Part shown: positions 60,595 to 64,000 of the stretch, in pieces | Numbering within the stretch: position 1 is the stretch's first letter | How the letters are laid out: each line of letters starts with the position of its first letter | Assembly: GCF_019744875.1 (NCBI RefSeq) | Contig: NZ_JAIETU010000002.1 | Location: 124,001-188,000, forward strand | Origin: Hyphomicrobium sp. | GTDB lineage: Bacteria; Pseudomonadota; Alphaproteobacteria; Rhizobiales; Hyphomicrobiaceae | DNA length: 64,000 bases | Direction: 5' to 3' | Notes under the pieces: model-generated | Told to the model about the DNA's origin: nothing | Databases searched by the model: none | Seen by the model: only the letters and a program-made list of their open reading frames with translations | Made by a program: the position numbers and the translations under genes

Positions 60595-63561
60595 ATGGGT
60601 CAGGAATTGAAATCAGGCGCGGCGGCGTCGCAAAAAACGCCGCCCGAGGTGACGCCTCCGCCCCCTGGCGGATCGGCGAGCCCGGCTGCGCCCTCTTCCC
60701 CTCCTCCTTCGTCACCGCCGGCCCTGCCACGAGATGCAGCTGCAATGGCGTCTTCCCCAGCGCCGCCCTCGCCGTCGCCCGCACCTCCGGCCGAGAGCGT
60801 TCGCTCCCTATCGGATTCTCTGTCGATTGTCGGGGCTGAGCCGTCGGCACCGAACCTCGGTTCGCCGCTGGCGACCGTCAATCACCGCATGCCTCCGCCG
60901 CTGCCGAACATGGCCGCGCAGGCCCTCGCCTTACCCGTCAATACGCGCGCCAACGACGCCCAGCCTCTGGAGCCGGGCATGCGGCGGCTGGCGCGGCGGC
61001 GTCCGGCCGGCCCTCCGCGCGGCAAGATCGCAGCCAACGACGACGCGCCCTCCATCGGCGGCCTCATCTATGCGCTTGAGCAGAAGCCGTCGTCAGCGCC
61101 GTTCAAGTATGCGGGCATCGCGACGGCCGTCTGGTTGTTCATCTGTCTCGGCTTCTCGTATGTGATCGTGAGCGCCGAACTCGACAACGGCGCCACGGTC
61201 ATGTCGCTGCTCGAAAAGCCGAGCACGTTCCTCGTGGCAACCGCGATCATCGTGCCCATCGCGGTTCTCTGGGCGCTGGCGCTTTTGGCGTGGCGGTCGG
61301 ATGAGCTGAAGCTGCGCTCCTCGACCATGACCGAGGTTGCCATCCGCCTCGCGGAACCGGACCGCATGGCGGAGCAGTCTGTCGCCTCGCTCGGGCAGGC
61401 CGTGCGGCGGCAGGTGGCGTTCATGAACGACGCCATTTCGCGCGCGCTCGGCCGCGCCGGCGAACTGGAAGCTCTCGTCCACAACGAGGTGACGGCGCTC
61501 GAACGCTCCTACGAGGAAAACGAACGCAAGATCCGCGGTCTCATTCAGGAACTCTCGGGCGAGCGGCATGCGCTGGTCGACACCAGCGAACGCGTCACCG
61601 ATACGCTGAAGACGCTCGGCACGGATATTCCGGCGCTGATCGACCGGCTGTCGTCGCAGCAGATGACGCTAGCGCAGATCATCAAGGGCGCGGGTGACAA
61701 CCTGACGGCGCTCGAATCCGCCGTCGGCCAGAGCACCGAGCGGCTCGAGTCGGCGCTCGGCGGTAAGACCGAACAGTTGCAGGTCATGCTCGAAGGCTAC
61801 ACGTCCGGCCTCGCCATGGCGCTCGGCGCGCGCACCGACCAACTGCAGTCGGCCATTTCCGGTTACGTCGAGACGCTCGATACGTCGCTCACCAACCGCA
61901 CCGAGAAGCTTCAGCTCGTGTTCGAGGAATACGCGCGTGCGCTCGATACGTCGCTCACCAACCGCGCGCAGGCGCTCGACATCCAGCTCGTCGAGCGGAC
62001 CAAGGCGCTCGACATGGCGTTCGGACAGCGGCTCAAGTCGTTCGACGAGTCCATCGTGCGCTCGACGATGACGATCGATTCCGCGGTTGCCGAAAAGGCG
62101 CGCGCACTCACGAGCGCGCTCGACAATCACGCGCGCACCTTCAGCGAGACGATTTCACGCCAGGCGGTCAATCTCGACGAGAGCCTGATGCACGGCATCA
62201 ACTCCGTGCGCCGGACGAGCGAGAACATCACGCGCCAGTCGATGAAGGCCATCGAAGGGCTCGCCGGTCAGTCGGAAATGCTGAAGCGCGTTTCGGAAAA
62301 CCTGCTCGGGCAGGTGAACGCCGTGACCAATCGCTTCGAAGGCCAGGGCCAGGCCATCATGCGGGCGGCCAATTCGCTCGAGAACGCCAACTTCAAGATC
62401 GAGTCGACGCTGCAGGGCCGCCACGCCGAGCTGACCTCGACCATGGACAAGCTCTCGGGCAAGGCCGACGAGTTCGGCCGCTTCGTCGAAGGCTTCTCGT
62501 CTTCGATGGAAGGCTCGCTGACGAGCGCCGAGCAGCGCGCCAGGGCGACCGCCGAGCAGCTCCGCGCGAGCGCGGAAGCGGCCAAGCACTCGGCGCTGGC
62601 CGATCTCGAACGCTTCCGGCTCGAGGCGGGTGCCGAGGGTGATCGCGCGCTCGACGAAATGAAGAACCGGTTCTCGTCGATCTCCAGCGTCGTCAGCGAG
62701 CAACTGTCGTCGCTCACGACGCGCATCGACCAGACCTCCGACGAAGTGCGCCAGCGCGCGCGCCGGGCCGCCGCCGACATCGCGGCCGAGCAGGTTCGCC
62801 TCAAGGAGCAGATGGACCGGCTGCCGGCCGCCTCGCGCGAAAGCGCCGAGCAGATGCGCCGGGCGCTGCAGGACCAGCTTCGCGCGATCGAGCATCTGTC
62901 CAACCTCACGACGCGTTCGCTGGCCGCACGCGACGTGTCCTTGCCGCAGCCGATGCCTTCGGGCGCGGGCCCCTCGTCGCTGACGGGCTCTTATGTGTCC
63001 GAGGCACGCTCTCAAGGTGCGCCGGCGGCGCAGCCCGGCTGGGGTACCCCTGGCCGTTCGCCGGTGCCGCCCTATCAGGCCGCGCTGCCGCGCCCGTCGG
63101 CGCCCTCCCCCGCGCCTCAGGAGACGCGCGACGCCTGGTCGCTCGGCGACCTGCTTAAGCGCGCTTCGCAGGACGACGAAACTCATCACGGCGGCGGTAT
63201 GCACGCAGCCCCCGCGCCACAGCCGATGCCGTTCCACAATCAGATCGAGGTTATTGCGCGCGCGCTCGATCCGGCGACGACGGCGGCGCTCTGGCAGCGG
63301 ATCGCGTCCGGCCAGCGCGGCGTGATGGTGCGCAGCATCTACTCGGTGGAAGGCCAGGCGATCTTCGACGATCTCAGCGTGCGCTATCGCAGCGACGCCG
63401 ACCTGCAGCAGACCATCAATCACTACCTGATGGATTTCGAGAACATCCGCCGCGACGCCGAGCAGCGCGATCCGTCGGGCCGCGCGGTCAACGCGCATCT
63501 CCTGTCCGACATGGGCCGCGTATATCTCTTCCTCGCTCATATGAGCGGGCGCATCGCCTAG
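60595..63561 (+). CDS. Large membrane-anchored coiled-coil protein, growth-pole-ring (GPR/RgsE)-like
   Basis: The protein has 988 residues. Residues 1-150 are Pro/Ala/Ser-rich and disordered. Two membrane helices lie at about 172-193 (YAGIATAVWLFICLGFSYVI) and 212-233. From 235 to 790 there is a long Ala/Glu/Arg-rich coiled coil with apolipoprotein-like repeats, e.g. LDTSLTNR twice within 30 residues. A Pro-rich linker with WSLGDLLKRASQDD follows, and a conserved-looking C-terminal domain starts IEVIARALDPATTAALWQRI. This layout resembles the rhizobial growth-pole proteins GPR (Agrobacterium) and RgsE (Sinorhizobium), which are about twice as long. The identification is by architecture only. 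Confidence 0.65.
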   Translation: MGQELKSGAAASQKTPPEVTPPPPGGSASPAAPSSPPPSSPPALPRDAAAMASSPAPPSPSPAPPAESVRSLSDSLSIVGAEPSAPNLGSPLATVNHRMPPPLPNMAAQALALPVNTRANDAQPLEPGMRRLARRRPAGPPRGKIAANDDAPSIGGLIYALEQKPSSAPFKYAGIATAVWLFICLGFSYVIVSAELDNGATVMSLLEKPSTFLVATAIIVPIAVLWALALLAWRSDELKLRSSTMTEVAIRLAEPDRMAEQSVASLGQAVRRQVAFMNDAISRALGRAGELEALVHNEVTALERSYEENERKIRGLIQELSGERHALVDTSERVTDTLKTLGTDIPALIDRLSSQQMTLAQIIKGAGDNLTALESAVGQSTERLESALGGKTEQLQVMLEGYTSGLAMALGARTDQLQSAISGYVETLDTSLTNRTEKLQLVFEEYARALDTSLTNRAQALDIQLVERTKALDMAFGQRLKSFDESIVRSTMTIDSAVAEKARALTSALDNHARTFSETISRQAVNLDESLMHGINSVRRTSENITRQSMKAIEGLAGQSEMLKRVSENLLGQVNAVTNRFEGQGQAIMRAANSLENANFKIESTLQGRHAELTSTMDKLSGKADEFGRFVEGFSSSMEGSLTSAEQRARATAEQLRASAEAAKHSALADLERFRLEAGAEGDRALDEMKNRFSSISSVVSEQLSSLTTRIDQTSDEVRQRARRAAADIAAEQVRLKEQMDRLPAASRESAEQMRRALQDQLRAIEHLSNLTTRSLAARDVSLPQPMPSGAGPSSLTGSYVSEARSQGAPAAQPGWGTPGRSPVPPYQAALPRPSAPSPAPQETRDAWSLGDLLKRASQDDETHHGGGMHAAPAPQPMPFHNQIEVIARALDPATTAALWQRIASGQRGVMVRSIYSVEGQAIFDDLSVRYRSDADLQQTINHYLMDFENIRRDAEQRDPSGRAVNAHLLSDMGRVYLFLAHMSGRIA

Positions 63562-63568
63562 CCTCGCG

Positions 63569-64000
63569 ATGACCCATCTCAGGCTGTCCGTCTCTGTCGA
63601 GCGCTTTGCGCTGAAGGTGCCGTTCGTCATCTCGCGCGGGACGAAAACGCACGCCATCGTCGTCGCTGTCTCGCTCTCAGACGGCCGTGTGACGGGGCGC
63701 GGCGAGTGCACGCCTTACGCCCGCTACGGCGAGACGCCGGAAAGCGTGGTGGCCGAGATCGAAGCACTTGCCGCGCGCGGTGACGTGCTCGGCTCACGGG
63801 ATGCGGCGGGCGCACGCGAAGCGCTTGCTGCCGCGCTCAAGCCCGGGGCAGCGCGCAACGCCCTCGACTGTGCGCTCTGGGACTATGAGGCCAAGGCCAG
63901 CGGTGTGAGCGTCGCGCAGCGGCTCGGTTTCGACGCATCGATGGCGGTCGAGACGTGCTTCACGCTCAGTCTCGGTGCGCCGGAAGCCATGGCCATCGCG
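63569..64000 (+). CDS. Dipeptide epimerase-like enolase-superfamily protein, N-terminal part
   Basis: This gene starts at ATG 63569, seven bases after the coiled-coil gene stop, and runs off the right edge; 144 residues are visible. The N-terminal capping domain reads ERFALKVPFVISRGTKTH, GRGECTPYARYGETPESV and the ARNALDCALWDYEAKASG helix. This pattern is characteristic of L-Ala-D/L-Glu epimerases and related muconate-lactonizing-enzyme subgroup members. The catalytic Lys and Mg2+ ligands lie beyond the window. A role in recycling murein dipeptides is the likely one. Confidence 0.8.
   Translation, partial: MTHLRLSVSVERFALKVPFVISRGTKTHAIVVAVSLSDGRVTGRGECTPYARYGETPESVVAEIEALAARGDVLGSRDAAGAREALAAALKPGAARNALDCALWDYEAKASGVSVAQRLGFDASMAVETCFTLSLGAPEAMAIA

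Overview
The window is high-GC chromosomal DNA from an alphaproteobacterium of the order Hyphomicrobiales (Rhizobiales), most likely Hyphomicrobium-like. This is inferred from gene order: dusB-ntrB-ntrC-ntrY-ntrX-dat-hfq-hflX, fused ispDF, ftsB-pdhA-pdhB followed by lipA and a RatA/COQ10 gene, lptF-lptG-lptD-surA-pdxA-rsmA, a phasin, and a long coiled-coil protein resembling rhizobial growth-pole proteins. It reads as vegetative chromosome. I see no phage, transposase, integrase, conjugation module or CRISPR array.

Layout. 1-9.9 kb: start of an SPFH protein, hemH, a CHAD protein, an exported endonuclease/phosphatase-fold protein that has lost its active site, a DUF1499 membrane protein, two metallo-beta-lactamase-fold hydrolases with a divergent AraC regulator, an atzG-atzE amidase pair and a pirin. 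10-14 kb: phasin, tRNA-Pro(CGG), tRNA-Gln(TTG), a DnaA-N-terminal-domain protein with a twin-arginine-like leader, small orphan proteins and a strong orphan terminator that may end an sRNA. 14-19 kb: a GT21 glycosyltransferase and a queuosine precursor cluster (queF, queD, queE, queC) interleaved with dps, a zinc-ribbon protein and a GFA protein. 19-29 kb: eno, a GrpB-family pseudogene, ftsB, an aberrant pyruvate dehydrogenase E1 pair, two related small lipoproteins, a GlsB-type membrane protein, lipA, a RatA-like gene, a pentapeptide-repeat protein and cinA.

29-41 kb: a MarR regulator and ispDF, divergent from the nitrogen-regulation block (dusB, ntrBC, ntrYX), then dat, hfq and hflX. 41-49 kb: an FAD monooxygenase, mazG carrying an in-frame palindromic insert, membrane and exported proteins of unknown function, an MCP/Cache protein with reversed domain order and pepA. 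49-58 kb: LPS export and outer-membrane biogenesis (lptF, lptG, lptD, surA) running by overlapping ends into pdxA and rsmA. 58-64 kb: a ferredoxin and its reductase, an Hpt phosphotransfer protein, a 988-residue polar-growth-like coiled-coil protein and the start of a dipeptide-epimerase-like gene.

The most unusual signals are these. (1) pdhA-pdhB sits at its usual locus, but the lipoyl lysine and the conserved E1-beta histidine are replaced and no E2 or E3 gene follows. (2) A stand-alone DnaA N-terminal domain lies behind an export leader. (3) A chemoreceptor-like protein has its signalling helix before its Cache sensor. (4) An EEP-fold pseudoenzyme is present. (5) Short tandem and palindromic repeats have entered or duplicated coding ends (mazG, queD, ratA). 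All functional statements come from reading the sequence; no database search was run.
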